Source of the DNA: Athripsodes cinereus
Lineage: Eukaryota > Arthropoda > Insecta > Trichoptera > Leptoceridae
Assembly (NCBI GenBank): GCA_947579605.1
Contig: OX388315.1
Coordinates: forward strand, 186,001-250,000
Direction: 5' to 3'
DNA: 64,000 bases
Program-made: the position numbers and the translations under genes
Part shown: positions 23,237 to 34,700 of the stretch, one piece after another
How the letters are laid out: the number at the start of each line of letters is the position of its first letter
Numbering within the stretch: position 1 is the first letter of the stretch
Notes under the pieces: model-generated
Told to the model about the DNA's origin: nothing
Seen by the model: only the letters and a program-made list of their open reading frames with translations
Databases searched by the model: none

Positions 23237-23532
23237 ACATAATAAACCATTAGTAGAATAAAACATTTGTTTTATTATTTCGATATGGAATTCTACTACC
23301 TAAACACCGACACAGTGAATAATTACATTTTGTAAAAGTAGGCAAATAAGAAACGTAACTTCATATTTTTTGCGTATTATCACATTTTGTTATGATACGA
23401 AAATATTTTTTTGGAAAAGAGGTGGGGGAGGGGGGGGGGGCGCAGTATCTCTATTTGAACCAAGCGCAAAATGCGGTTGATCCGGCACTGCTATGTAGGC
23501 TTTTCTGAGGTTTACTAAACTACATAATATTT

Positions 23533-23822
23533 TATACCCTCACGCCGTATCCCAAGTGGGCTAGGCAGAGAAAACCTAACGCCATAAAAATCTACCCTTA
23601 CATACTTCTTCCGCTTCTTCTACATTCAAACAATTTCTCATACACGCACGACGACTTTTTAACTCAATACACGGCCGTTCTAGATAATTTGATGCACGTG
23701 ATCAATCAATCCACTTGGCTCTCAGATGCCTTCATTTTCATAAATCCTCTCTTTCAGATAAATAGGTATCCTCTCTGTCATCCATTCGTTTCACATGTTC
23801 AAACCATCGTAACTTATTTACA
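23533..23822 (-). pseudogene. LINE C-terminal fragment (family E)
   Basis: On the minus strand the broken frames contain KLRWFEHVKRMDD, RRACMRNCLNVEEAEEVC and SAPWDTA-like words. This matches the polyprotein end at 59622-59903. It holds several frameshifts and stops. The 3' end retains the GATACGGCGTGAGGG signature also seen at 12790. Confidence 0.75.
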
Positions 23823-24462
23823 CGCATTCTATCTACAACACTCCTTCAGATTCGCTAATTTTTCTAATATCCTAATTTTTCACTCTATCTCGTAACGTTT
23901 ACAAACCATTCTTCTCAGCGATCACATCTCCATTGAATTTATTCCACTTTATTCCGTCTTCAACACATTACATACATAGGTACCAAAACAGTATTGTGTT
24001 CTAGCATTTTCGCCATATTCGACACATTGTCATTGCCAATAGTGGGTCGAAGTGCACCATTCACTGTAGCACCGGCCACTTTCTTTCTTTCGACAAGCCT
24101 ATCGCATATTCCATTCCTCAAATAAACTATCCAGGTATATGTACATTTGTACATATTCGCTTACCTACTTGCTTGCTCCTTGGTCTAAATGTTATAATAT
24201 TACTTAATTTGAACGTCGTGTGATGTGATTATTTGGAGCGCAAAGATCACTTTCCCGGAAGGGACAAGGGTTTCTTTATTCATGCAATGAATTTTGAATC
24301 TTAATCAGCTTTCTTTGAATAATTATATTTGTATATAATTATGTAGGTAGTTAGTTACTTAGATAATTAGTTAATTCACACAATATGATTATTGAACTAA
24401 TCCGATTACATAAAGGTAGGAGTATTTGTCAAAATTTGGTTATTATTTTAATTTGGGACAAT

Positions 24463-24502
24463 AAACTATGTTTTTTTTTTTTAAAAAAAAACATAGTTTA
24501 TC
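24463..24502. repeat. Short perfect palindrome
   Basis: ATAAACTATG followed by T12-13, then A-run and CATAGTTTAT, forms a 40-bp self-complementary stem with no loop. It is probably the junction of inverted poly-A ends. Confidence 0.7.
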
Positions 24503-24718
24503 TGTCTGACATATTGTAAGAATGTAATGATTATGAAGAATATGCGTAAGTAACAATGACATTTCATTTGACATTAGTGTAAGCATAATGAATCTCTGCC
24601 CCATTCAAAGTTTTTATGGGCAAATGGGGCAGTTTATATTTCAATTCTTGAATTGTAATTTATATAATAATTTAATTTACATACCTATTCTATTGTTGTT
24701 TGTAATTTCTGTTGTACC

Positions 24719-24830
24719 GTGGAGCACACGACAAAGAATTGGTGTCCCACTCTTATTCGCAAGTTTTCGAGTGTCCTGTAAAAGGCAGGTGTTCGAAAAA
24801 ATAAAGGTATTTTACATATTAAATTCAGCG
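24719..24830 (-). repeat. Repeat family C, 3' half
   Basis: The minus strand matches the 3' half of the repeat at 55446: CGAACACCTGCCTTTTACAG, GACACTCGAAAACTTGCG and AAGAGTGGGACACC. Confidence 0.65.
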
Positions 24831-24934
24831 ATGAGCCTATTTTACCCACGTATGTATATATGTCGGATGATTAATTCGGCGCCGTTTAGTGGAGCATCCA
24901 TGAAGGAAACTATGTTGGAAATGCGATATCTTTA

Positions 24935-25235
24935 ATTTGTTCCTGAAAGTTGTTTTTGATTGGTTTTTACGAAGGTCGACTCCAGATGACGGGTCTCGCA
25001 ACGCCAAAAGCCCTGTCATGGAAGCAAGACTTATTGGCTCTATTTATCTCGTTCAGCATAGGTATTGGTGGTTGTCTTTGCTGAGAATGAGGATCTTCTT
25101 GCGGTTATTTTGAGAACACTGAGCTTAGAAAGTACCTGAGGTTCCATATTATTAAGCCTTGCCTTGTAGACCGTAAGGCGGCGTAGTTTGTATTGTCTCT
25201 TTCATCTACACCTTTCCAGCAGAGATGTGATGTGA
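24935..25235 (-). pseudogene. LINE C-terminal fragment (GRAFGVARPVIW type)
   Basis: The minus strand contains a GRAFGVARPVIWSR-like segment followed by KNNFQEQIKDIAF in a frame broken by a stop. This corresponds to the FGxRAFxVAAPxLWNxLP...FKxxLKxxLF tail common at the end of CR1/Jockey-group reverse transcriptases. Upstream codons are degraded. Confidence 0.5.
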
Positions 25236-25263
25236 TAAAAATAATTATCTGACGTCATACAGA

Positions 25264-26625
25264 ATAATAATAATTATCTGATAAGGGATGATAATATAAT
25301 TAAACATAATCTTTTAAACTCACAAATAGTAATACCTTATTATAAATACAACCAAGAACCGGTTTTAGAAAATCAAAATTACAAGCTCTATTATGATAAA
25401 ACCATAATAACAGATAGACAAATACATCATAATAGACCCGATTTAGTATTACATGATAAACGTAATAAAATAACGTACCTAATAGACATCGCTGTCCCAA
25501 ATACACATAATATACAAACAACCGTCGCAGAAAAAATACGTAAATATACAGAACTAGCAGGAGAAATAAAAAATATTTGGCATTCTATTATGCAGAACAT
25601 ATCCTCTGGGAGTGTGATATAATGTCCGAGGCGAGGAATGCAATGATTGAAGGTTTGAGCGTGGATACTCCACGGCCTGTGTGGTTTGGGGAACTAACTC
25701 TAAATGCTACCAATTTTAAGTGTTTTATTGTCTTCGTGGAAGCATGGAAATTGAAATGGGATGATCTTCGTCGACCCGGACTCCCTCCTGCGGATTTGTG
25801 AGTGATTTGTTTGGTATACTTTCTGAGCCGCTGAACTCCTCTTTTTCTTTGTTTTGTGTATGTCCACTCCTCTTATCGGAGGTGGCTTTTAAATAACTTT
25901 AACTTTGCCCCTTGGAGGATTTTCCTTTTTTTTTTTTTTTTTCTCTCAGGATTGCATCACAGTCCACTATCCTTCAGCCTTGGTTGCGATTTTTTTTTTT
26001 TTTTTTTTTTTTTTTTCTCTTCTTCCTTTGTTTTCCTTTTCTATAAGGAGAATTCTGTATACATGAAAGGGTGAGTATAGTGGTAAGTAAATTTCCAATT
26101 GTGCTAACACTAGTAAATAAGTTGTAAAGTGTTGTCCCTAGGGTTAAGAGTTTTAGTACGTAGCAATACGTAACTGTAAGAATATAGTTTGTAAGAATAT
26201 TGTAGTAGTGAGTAGAACCTTGAAGTGAGTATCTCCTCCAAGGGACATTAAGGGTTTTTGTAATTTTAGGGAGGATTTTGTTGGGGGGAGTCCTTCTGGC
26301 AAACCCTGAGCCCTCCCTTGAAAAAAAAAATTATTTTGTTTCGTTGAGTCTGGATGATATAGGAGCTTTGCTCTTGAAACATCCAGGGGAAAGTGGTGGG
26401 AAAAACCCATAATGGCATTCTATTATAGATCCGTTTATATGTATAATACCTTTAGTCATGTCAGCTACAGGGGTAACTCCGAAATCTTTAATAAATAATT
26501 TACAAAAATTAGATTTACCGGTTAATTTGTATATTAAAATTCAAAATTCTATTATAATAAACACTTGTAATATTGTAAAAAAGTTTTTGAACACAGATAT
26601 TTCAGGCACAATGCTGGTATTTTAA
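25264..26625 (+). pseudogene. Endonuclease-type LINE C-terminus, split by an insertion
   Basis: Segment one (25264-25591) encodes YNQEPVLENQNYKLYYDK, then ITDRQIHHNRPDLVL and KITYLIDIAVPNTHN, then VAEKIRKYTELAGEIKNIW. The RPDxxL...DIAVPxxxN pattern is the putative nuclease-like C-terminal domain of RLE-type (R2/R4-like) non-LTR elements. Segment two (26427-26625) continues IIPLVMSATGVTPKSL to a stop at 26623-26625. The two join in frame across the 14-bp duplication if the inserted DNA is removed, with no stops, so this LINE copy was fairly fresh when hit. It is 5'-truncated. Confidence 0.75.
25592..26412 (+). mobile_element. R1-like LINE, 5'-truncated insertion
   Basis: This 821-bp insertion is flanked by an exact 14-bp duplication TGGCATTCTATTAT (25578-25591 and 26413-26426). 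It starts in frame with AEHILWECDIMSEARNAMIE and continues through FGELTLNATNFKCFIVFVEA to a stop at 25799. HILxEC is the usual post-RNase H motif of R1/I-group LINEs. The long 3' untranslated region has two poly-T runs and ends GTGGTGGGAAAAACCCATAA. A 14-bp duplication is also what R1 makes in ribosomal DNA, but here the target is another LINE. Confidence 0.8.
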
Positions 26626-26629
26626 TCCC

Positions 26630-27310
26630 GCGTTTTGAGCCTAATCCTTTGATATCCTGTATATCTGGATAGGTGAATTTTTCCCGGCATTAGACTGTTA
26701 AGTTTTTGTGTGACCATGACTGATCATATGGAGACTTATCTGGTTGTATAATGCTGAGAAGTGTGGATGGCAATTCTGCCGCCGCGTAAAAAAATTATTA
26801 TTGTAACAATATGCAGTAAGTAATATTGTATAGGCAGGTAGTTACATTTAGGTACAAAGACAATGACTTTAAGGTCTATGTACATAATAATATAATATAT
26901 ATAGGTATCGAGGCTCAAAAGCTTTCTTTATAAATCTAGGAACTTTCTCTCATTCCAATGTTCTGTGAAAACCATATTTATTAACTTATCACGTGTAGCT
27001 ACCTAACTTCTTACTCACTAGAAATAAAACAAAGATAATATTGTACCTATACGTAAAGTCTATGGAATAAAATAATTTATTATTTGAATGAGACATTTTA
27101 AAAGATAAGACTTTGTATCATACCTAGAGATAAAGAAAGACCCATTGTTCCTTTATCTAACTATCCCAAGTTAGGACAGAAAAGGACCACGTGTAGGTAA
27201 AGTTACCATAATTTATAATACGATAAAGTAAAAACGTTAGACTGGTAGACCATGCAATATTACTCCATGGAGACTACAGTACCATTTCGATTAACAACAA
27301 TTATTTAACT
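26630..27310. other. AT-rich stretch
   Basis: No feature is supported apart from the LINE 3' tail just before it. Confidence 0.5.
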
Positions 27311-27317
27311 TTCTTTT

Positions 27318-27500
27318 CGAGTCATGTAAAAGACAGGTGTCCGTAAAATCGCGTGTAAGACAATTTAGCAATTAGGCGTGCCACCCATCCTGAATGACTT
27401 ATTTTTTTATAGACACGAAGAGAACAATCTGCATCTTTATTACTTGAAGTTCGTCCGCTGACTACCTCTTTTTTGAGATATGTCGTGATGGTAGGTAGGT
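27318..27500 (-). repeat. Repeat family C
   Basis: The minus strand contains CATCACGACATATCTC, then GATTGTTCTCTTCGTGTC, then CATTCAGGATGGGTGGCACG and ACGGACACCTGTCTTTTACA, in the order seen at 55446. It is diverged. Confidence 0.65.
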
Positions 27501-27617
27501 ATAGTATAATTTTGCACATAATATTATGTAACTAGTAGGCGATTGGAACACATATGTACCAACCTAAAAAACACCTATCGGAATCATCGGATGTACTTAA
27601 ATACCTATAACTTGTAT

Positions 27618-27776
27618 TTTTTTAGTAAAATACATCTGGGTTTTATTATAAACCTAAATACATCCTTATACACCTTTCACAGTAAACTAAAAGTGAAGTT
27701 TACCGGCACCTGTGATCGATCCGCAGACCCCTCGTTCACGAGGCCGAGACTCTACCTCCAAGCTACCGACGAACTC
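27618..27776 (-). repeat. SINE family A (tRNA-derived)
   Basis: The minus strand has the tRNA-like head GAGTTCGTCGGTAGC, an A-box-like GGAGGTAGAGTC and a diverged B box (CGGATCGATCACAGG), then a conserved body with TAGTTTACTGTGAAAGGTGT and an AAACCCAGATG-like end. This copy lacks the usual CACGACACAAGC segment. Confidence 0.8.
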
Positions 27777-27779
27777 TAA

Positions 27780-28488
27780 ATAAATACATAATACATGTAG
27801 ATACATACATAATAACGAACTTTTAAAAGGGGTGATATGGATGTCATATCCCCTGATCCCTAAAACGACGGACGCTTGTATTGTATCCAAACTACTTGTG
27901 GCGCTCTCTATCGGCTGCGTGCCCAACTATGTTCATCTGACATGACACTAGCAGCGTGAGCGGCCGGGGCGGAGTTGTAGATTTTATAGTTAAAGAAGAA
28001 AGAAGAAATCTATCAGTCGTGTTATTACATCGTTGGAGGTAGGGCGCGTTCGTTCCTCCAGCTAATGTTTATAATTTGTATCGATTTAACAAGTACCGCT
28101 ATTCTTATTCATCAATTAAAAATTAACACAATTATTATAAAATGTGCAAAATTCTATTTATCTAGTATGTGCAAATAAAAAGTAGCGTTGAATTTCGTGT
28201 TACAATAATAATAAAATTAAGTGCATTGTGTGCAACACTGATGTGAAAAGAATATAGTGACAGCGGCGATGCGATAGTTTACAATACAATACATAGTTGG
28301 TATTTGTGAAAGAGAAAAGTTAGTTACATACATAGTGTTAATAATATTATTATTTAGTGTTTGAATTAAATGTTATAATTAGTGTAATGTGGTCCCTGTG
28401 TTTGCTGATATCTGGTTAATTTATTTGTTGAAATATTATTTATATTACATCTCTTCCTGATGTAAGGAAGAGTACAACGTCCCCTGGG
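27780..28488. other. Possible promoter / 5' leader of exon at 28489
   Basis: The segment 27930-28065 is more GC-rich than the background (AGCGTGAGCGGCCGGGGCGG, then GGAGGTAGGGCGCGTTCG). An arthropod initiator-like TCAGTCG lies at 28014-28020. I see no DPE or TATA box. A regulatory role is inferred only from composition and position. Confidence 0.3.
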
Positions 28489-28586
28489 ATGGAACAGGTT
28501 TTTGTATCAGATGTTGTGTCTCTACAGTATAATGGAGATAATGAATTATCAAATATTTTATGTGATATTAAATGTAGATATTTACT
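28489..28586 (+). CDS. Possible first coding exon
   Basis: An ATG with G at +4 (GGGATGG, 28489) opens MEQVFVSDVVSLQYNGDNEL and continues to a GTAAGT donor at 28587. That gives 32 codons plus two bases. Without splicing the frame stops at 28588, giving a 33-residue peptide. The protein is acidic and unrecognised. Evidence is start context, donor and composition only. Confidence 0.3.
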
Positions 28587-28599
28587 GTAAGTTGAAGTC

Positions 28600-29290
28600 G
28601 GGACTGTTATCACCTTTATTGAAATATTTATTAACTATACTGAAGATGTTTTAATGCTAATGTAATTCATATTTGGTATTTTAAGCACAATATCGCGTTT
28701 ATATTTATAATATTGTCAATATTACATATTAGGAATTCATTTGACACTGAAAATACAGAGATAAGTAGTAATTATATTATTAATACTTATTTGCATAAGT
28801 CTCGTAGAACATTATATCGTCGCATAGATAGATGCTTGCATATTAATTTGCAAATTTTCTTTTTTTTTAAATACCTACCTTTTTTATTTTATAAATTTAT
28901 TACAACGACTCCCTTTCTTTCTATGTGTTTACAATAATAATACATAATATGTATAATATGTAATGCTATCAGACTATGAGGGCATTTAGTTACATCAATA
29001 TTCTCCATCTTATATTTAGTACTTTTTCTTTCAAACATTTTTTGGTAGTCGCAGTAGCCAACAAGCGCTCTGTAAATATAAGGTTCCCTTCATTGCTGAA
29101 CGGAAATAGGTACATGGATCAGAGGCAATACTCAACGTGCATAATGTACAATATAATTATTGAATTTCATCTTAACAGAAAATTACCGGATCTTTGACAT
29201 GATTATTGACAAATCTCTGACAAACTGACAAAAAATTTACAAATAGAAACTTAGACCATTAATGAGACATGAGACTAACTGCATATATTA
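28600..29290. other. AT-rich stretch
   Basis: No further exon or repeat is recognised. Confidence 0.4.
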
Positions 29291-29295
29291 TAATT

Positions 29296-29400
29296 AACAT
29301 GCAGATTGTCCTGTCCGTGCCATTGAAGAATGAGATATTCAGTATGAATGATATGTCTCGTCGCTGAATTGTGCATATCTTATACGCGAGGTTTTACATT
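29296..29400 (+). repeat. Repeat family C fragment
   Basis: It contains CATGCAGATTGTCCTGTCCG, GAGATATTCAGTATGAATGA and CTCGTCGCTGAATTG, in the order of the central part of the family. Confidence 0.6.
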
Positions 29401-30036
29401 TTTTCCACTTGGGCCCATTTAGCCTAGATAATTCTTCCAGAGACCTCTATCCATTACTACATAATTATTGCTTCCGAGATCTTTGGTTACCTGCTCCATA
29501 CCACAGCTTTTTATATAATAATTATTATAATTATTATAATAACCTCTATTTATATCATATTATTCCTTCCTTACTATGCTTAGGTACCAACCAAATGATT
29601 CACTCTCGAAAATTTCACCAACCATTTCATATCATTATGATTTTATTTATAATTTGCTATTTATCTATACATACATATTATATTATTATTAGTGTTATGT
29701 TATGTGACACATTGGTTCCATTCCAGTATCTAGTAAATGAACTGTTATAAAATGTTTTGTAATGAATGTATGTAACTAAAATAGTTATATCGAGATCTCC
29801 CACGTGCTATGCTAAATACCTACGTATTATATTGTGTGTCTCTGTATCTCTGTATGTGATATAATAATTATTATAATATTAGTTTCTGGAATCTCTACAG
29901 CCGTACTCACAAATACAGAATAACTGCTATATTATATTATACCCTCTCACTTTGACACTTACAACAGAGACTCACAGACAGACATTAGCGGTGTTCGGAT
30001 TTTATAAGTACCTGAATTAAATTATTCTTGATAAAA

Positions 30037-30192
30037 ATGATAAACAATAAATTAGTATATTATGTTTACAAAGAAATAACCCAAAAGGAAAAAGTCATAA
30101 ATGATTTAGACCAAAATTTATGTATATTGATGACAAAAAAAACAGAAGATAATTATCAAGAATTGAAAGTTTCCATGGAGAAATTAGATTAA
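30037..30192 (+). CDS. Short charged open frame, 51 residues
   Basis: ATG at 30037 opens MINNKLVYYVYKEITQKEKV and continues NDLDQNLCILMTKKTEDNYQ to a stop at 30190. The sequence is heptad-like and charged, so it reads like a coiled-coil fragment rather than chance AT-rich DNA. There is no known family and no clear splice sites. It may be a remnant of a transposon or gene. Confidence 0.22.
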   Translation: MINNKLVYYVYKEITQKEKVINDLDQNLCILMTKKTEDNYQELKVSMEKLD

Positions 30193-30199
30193 TTCAATA

Positions 30200-30345
30200 T
30201 AGATTTTTTTTATACTTTATTCAATCAATATCAATGTACAATCGTTGAAACAATATATCACCAATTAGCTTTAATTAAGTTGCAGCAGCCTCACTAGGTT
30301 GCCCTGTATCGAGGCGTGCTGCGTAAAAAATATTAAAAAAAAAAC
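30200..30345 (-). repeat. Retroelement 3' tail
   Basis: Reading from a poly-T start, TACTTTATTCAATCAATATC and CAATGTACAATCGTTGAAAC recur in diverged form at about 5565-5630, so this is a dispersed repeat. The poly-T/poly-A placement suggests the 3' end of a minus-strand LINE or SINE. Confidence 0.5.
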
Positions 30346-30349
30346 ATAT

Positions 30350-31450
30350 AATCATGTATATTGATTAATGGATAGAGTAATCATACAAGCTGTACACAAT
30401 ATAATGATTATGTAAACTTGTTGGTCTCCCGTAGGTATGATAATACTGTACAGTGTAGGTAGGTACCTACTATAGTAGTACATAGTTATGATGTGGGCTA
30501 GTTACCAGTTAGTTAGGGTATATTATATTAGCCAGTTTCATCATTCATCAGTAATACCTACTATACACAGTGCAATCATATTGTCTGCTGGACTAGCTCG
30601 TAATAATATAATGTGTTATCATAGTGCCAACGTACCTACAATAAGGTATTATATGCATAGATAATCTGCACTGCGCTGCCTGGGCCCGTAGTAAAATGTG
30701 TATATTATTATGTACATAGTAAGAAATACTAAATCAACAGTTTCTGTTTAATAGGTAGGTACTTACCTATATAATATATTATGACAGTACATACTCCAGT
30801 CAAAGGGGAGCTATCGACCCATTAGGTCATAACTGTAATAAAACATTGCATTACATAGATCCGGAATAAAGATTATTATTATATCACTACTCTGAGTAGA
30901 GGAGACTCGCTACTAACCTATTCTTTAGAAAGGAGCGTTGAGGGGTGTAGGTCGAATGAGAAATGTAGGTACTTGTTAATAATTAGTCGCAGCCTGTCAC
31001 GTGCCCCAGCTTCCACCCTCCATTATCCGCACCATCACGTGCAGCCCCCATACAGTATCACGAGGCTCTTGTGCCTTGAACGACTGCCAAGGAAGCCGAT
31101 GCCACGTTGTATTAATCTGTTGTATTATTATTATCATAATTTCATATCGTAAAACAGTACTGAACCTTACCTTGCCTATATTAAAATGAAACACTACGAT
31201 GTATAGTTGTGTATAGTATAGACAGTTATCTGCCATTAAATTTATTTGGTAGATACACATTCCCTTGCAATTTTCTCTTCCTATATTATTATAATATCAC
31301 TCATAATGGAAATGTATTGAGCATTTGAAGCTCTGACGTGTTCGCTTCTTCCTATCTTCCCAGTCGCAATCCAATGATATAAACTAACAATTATTATATG
31401 ATTAGGTATTAGATTACAGGGAATTCGCGGAAATTCAACACATAAGTTCT
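30350..31450. other. AT-rich stretch with one GC-rich island
   Basis: The island at about 30992-31110 (CACGTGCCCCAGCTTCCACC...) is clearly richer in GC, and the minus strand is open across it (QSFKAQEPRDTVWGLHVMV). It could be a transposon end. I cannot name it. Confidence 0.35.
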
Positions 31451-31459
31451 AAAACTTAA

Positions 31460-31780
31460 CAAAAAGCAAATGAGAATTCTGACCAGGACCTTAACGAGAC
31501 ACTGCAGACTACGGAAACTCATGACAAAAATTGGACTGTCAGATACCCCAGTCAGAGACACATATCCACATCCTCTGTAACTGTGACGCACTCGCTCGCA
31601 AACGAAGTACATCCTCGGAGGACCACTGAGAATGTGAGGCTTCTCACACTAAGACAAATTGTGAGTTACATGACGCATGTAGGTCTTGAGAGTGAGATAT
31701 GACACAGAAGGATGTCACAGTAAATATACTATGGTCACGGTGACATAAAGGGTGCAAGGTCCCTTGACCTTTGCTTTAAA
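31460..31780 (+). pseudogene. LINE C-terminal region past RNase H, degraded
   Basis: The plus strand contains RILTRTLTRHCRLRKLMTK and IGLSDTPV, followed in other frames by CNCDALARKRS. This is the GHCxLRKHxxxxGLxDxPxCxxC...HxLCxCxALxxxR pattern at the C-terminus of insect Jockey/I-group LINEs. Several frameshifts and stops are present. Confidence 0.65.
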
Positions 31781-31789
31781 AAAATAGTA

Positions 31790-34700
31790 GGTACATGTTT
31801 TAAATATGAGGGAAACTGCACAATTGTTCATAGTAAATTGTAGGAAAAATCTTCTTTAATCTATAATTATACCTTCACGTTATAACATTTAAATAATATG
31901 TAGATGTTACGGTAGGTAGATATTATATTAGTTACTTACAGTGACACGAGTATAAGAATTAATATGTAAGATGGATGTAAAAGTAAATTCAAAAATGTAG
32001 TTGCGTGTCATATCCACTAAATAATATGTTATTGGAATTAGGTAATATCCCTATTCGTGTATCATGTATGTATGTAGGTATTTGCTTGAAACTTTTGTTA
32101 TTATAGGAATGCAATAGGTAGCTGTGTATTTCGTTGCGTGCATTCGATGTGTGCCTTTAGTATTATTATAGAGTGCATGTTCAAACTGTGTAACTACATC
32201 ACCCTTCCAGTCCAGAATTCACCTCATATGTATTTGCCTACATTTTGTAACACAATGCCGCTACGTCTAGTCACACTATTCCGAAAAAGCACCACAATAT
32301 AGGTAGGTACCTACCTACTATGCTATATATGATTTCCTATATTCTACATTTCCTTGCTGTACAATAATAACAGATACTGCTTTAGATATTATGTATGACT
32401 GTTTTCATCTTGGCTTTTCATCGATCTTTTGTAACGCCAAAAGCTCAAGAAGTGAATAGCTCTAACAAGGAGAAATATTTACTTGATAAACATTTTAAAT
32501 CAATTCTTTGTATAAAATATCTATTAAATTATTAACATATCCAGGAATAATTAAAAAAAAAACTATTTAAAAAATTCTGATAATTTTAATAAAATTTATT
32601 TCGATGAACTCGCCCTCTGCATATTAGGTGTATGGTTGTATTTAAAATAATTGTATTGCTTTGTAAAATTACTTGTAATTAACGTAAGGCAGGTATAGAA
32701 TAAATAAATAAATAATTTTGATAGTATCTTTCGCTCTAATATTGTTATAATGATAACGTAATTCCGTGAAAGAAAATCTTCAAGACCCTCGAGAACTGAG
32801 TGCGTGAAGAAACATTCATAGCCAACCATAATATGTTGTGTTACATAATAATATTATTTTGCTTTCTGGGTAAGTTACTTACATAATACCTGTGCTTTAT
32901 TATAATAGTTCTCTCCTGGTGACTCACTATATTTTCCCTGTTGTTTTAATGTGCATGTTAGGAAATATACTTATATAGGTAGCTACGTGTACTAAATATT
33001 TATGTAGGTAGTTACCTAGTTATATCGAATATGTATTTTCCCTAAAAGAGGGTTGCATTATTGCTTGCATATTACCTATAAGCTGCGTGTATTGTGCTCT
33101 GCCTGGACTAGCAGCACCCAGCGCATGATTGATTGGTCATGCAATGAGCTTGTCGCGTCGTATTGATCGCTTCCTTGTCTTCCTGAGGGGAATGCATAAA
33201 TTATTGAAACAAACTATCTACTTCTTTCAGACTTTATAGGTGAAGTTATTAGGAATAGGGTTTTGGTGTACAGTAAATATAGCCTGAACAATTTAATAAC
33301 TTAACCACAATATAAATGTACTGAGTAAATATTATTTAAATCTAATTTTTACAATTATGAAATTATAATAAATGTTATCGATTAATATATTTTTTTTATC
33401 AAAAGTAAAAGGAAGGTAAATAGTAATTATACTTTATTGTGTCTACTTACTCTATGATAAAATATATATGTACAATCATCCGCGATATTGTAACATTAAA
33501 TTTTATGTTGATTATTACAACAACTTTCACGGTATCATGTCATGTTGAAATGTTATTTAGAAGTGAGATGAGATGAGACGAACTGATAGTGATGTGATTG
33601 GCTCTGGGTGAAGTTACCTAATGTACAATCAATCTACAATGAATAACACACATAATATTCTCAACGTATTCAGATAATTTCAATTCTTACTTGAAGATAA
33701 TACTAAGCATATCTATATATCACAACTAATGGTTAAATTGTTGTATTTTTTTTGCTCGCAAATTATATATTTTTTTTTTGTTTTTATTTATTTGCATAAT
33801 TTGGCGTCGACGTACTAATTAACAATGCAACATCACTCAGTATTGGGTGGAATTCCTATAGAATAAAAAAAAAAAAACTACTAATTCACAGCAAAATACA
33901 AACATTAATTGTTACAGGGAATGTCTACAAATACATTGTTATCGATTTGTCTACATATTTCTACGTACCACCACAGTATCTCTTACAACTATTTGGGTAG
34001 CTAGCAGTAATTAAATTCTATTATCAAACATACAAAATTAGATAAACAAAAAACTAGATGAAGAATACCTAATTAATAAACAAAAGAACTGTAAGGTCGT
34101 CAAGATTTATCATTGCAGAGGAAGGTACACTTTTGTTGTACATGGTCTTTATTTCGACTAACGGAATATTTTAAGCAGATTTTAAGACAATAATATAATA
34201 AATTGTCAATTTTATTGAAATAATAAATCGAACTCACTCGACCATCACTAGTTGGTTTAGATCGTAATAACATCTCTTCTTTAAAAGTGATACCTACTGT
34301 TCAAACAAAAGCAATGTAAATATTTGTCACTTACCATTTCTTTACGAGTGATCGCTAATTTATTATTCATACATTAATGTAATTATTTATGTTTTATTAT
34401 TGTTGGAATGGGAAATAATATGTACATTCTATATATTGTTATGTATGTATGTCGCCCTAATTTGAAAGGTAGTGAGTGTCTGGAGTGGGAGATCATTCAC
34501 CCAAATACACATTGAGATGAGTTATGGGTGAGTCAGTGGAGTGAGTAGAACAAACGTGGATAATTCATTCAATTTATGATTGCTTAACCTAGTTTGAATA
34601 TATCCATGATTTTGACAAATATTTTTCAAATGTATTGCGTTTATATAGGTAAATTATAAAATGCTTATTTGCGAGATTATTGAGTGACTTAAACAAACGG

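Larger units (their letters stand above)
23115..23319 (+). mobile_element. Hammerhead-bearing foldback element, copy 2
   Basis: This 205-bp element has a 13-bp target duplication TAATTACATTTTG (23102-23114 and 23320-23332). The palindrome (about 23115-23283) is followed by the family tail TATGGAATTCTACTACC...CACCGACACAGTGAA (23284-23319). The arms resemble those of copy 1 but differ at many sites while remaining self-complementary. It is nested in the hAT element and therefore younger than it. Confidence 0.78.
21439..23490. mobile_element. hAT-family element, 2.05 kb, no transposase
   Basis: Ends are CAGCGCCGGACC on the left and GATCCGGCACTG on the right, an imperfect terminal inverted repeat. 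An exact 8-bp target duplication CTATGTAG (21431-21438 and 23491-23498) has the nTnnnnAn form favoured by hAT transposases. The interior has no transposase motifs. It has a 21-bp direct repeat ATTCTCACTAATACATACAAG (about 21880 and 21977, the first slightly diverged) and a poly-G run at 23424-23440. A foldback element (23115-23319) is inserted inside. It is a non-autonomous or gutted copy. Confidence 0.75.

Noticed and set aside
24588..24935. 115-codon open frame
   Set aside because: It overlaps a copy of repeat family C in the opposite orientation and shows no domain.
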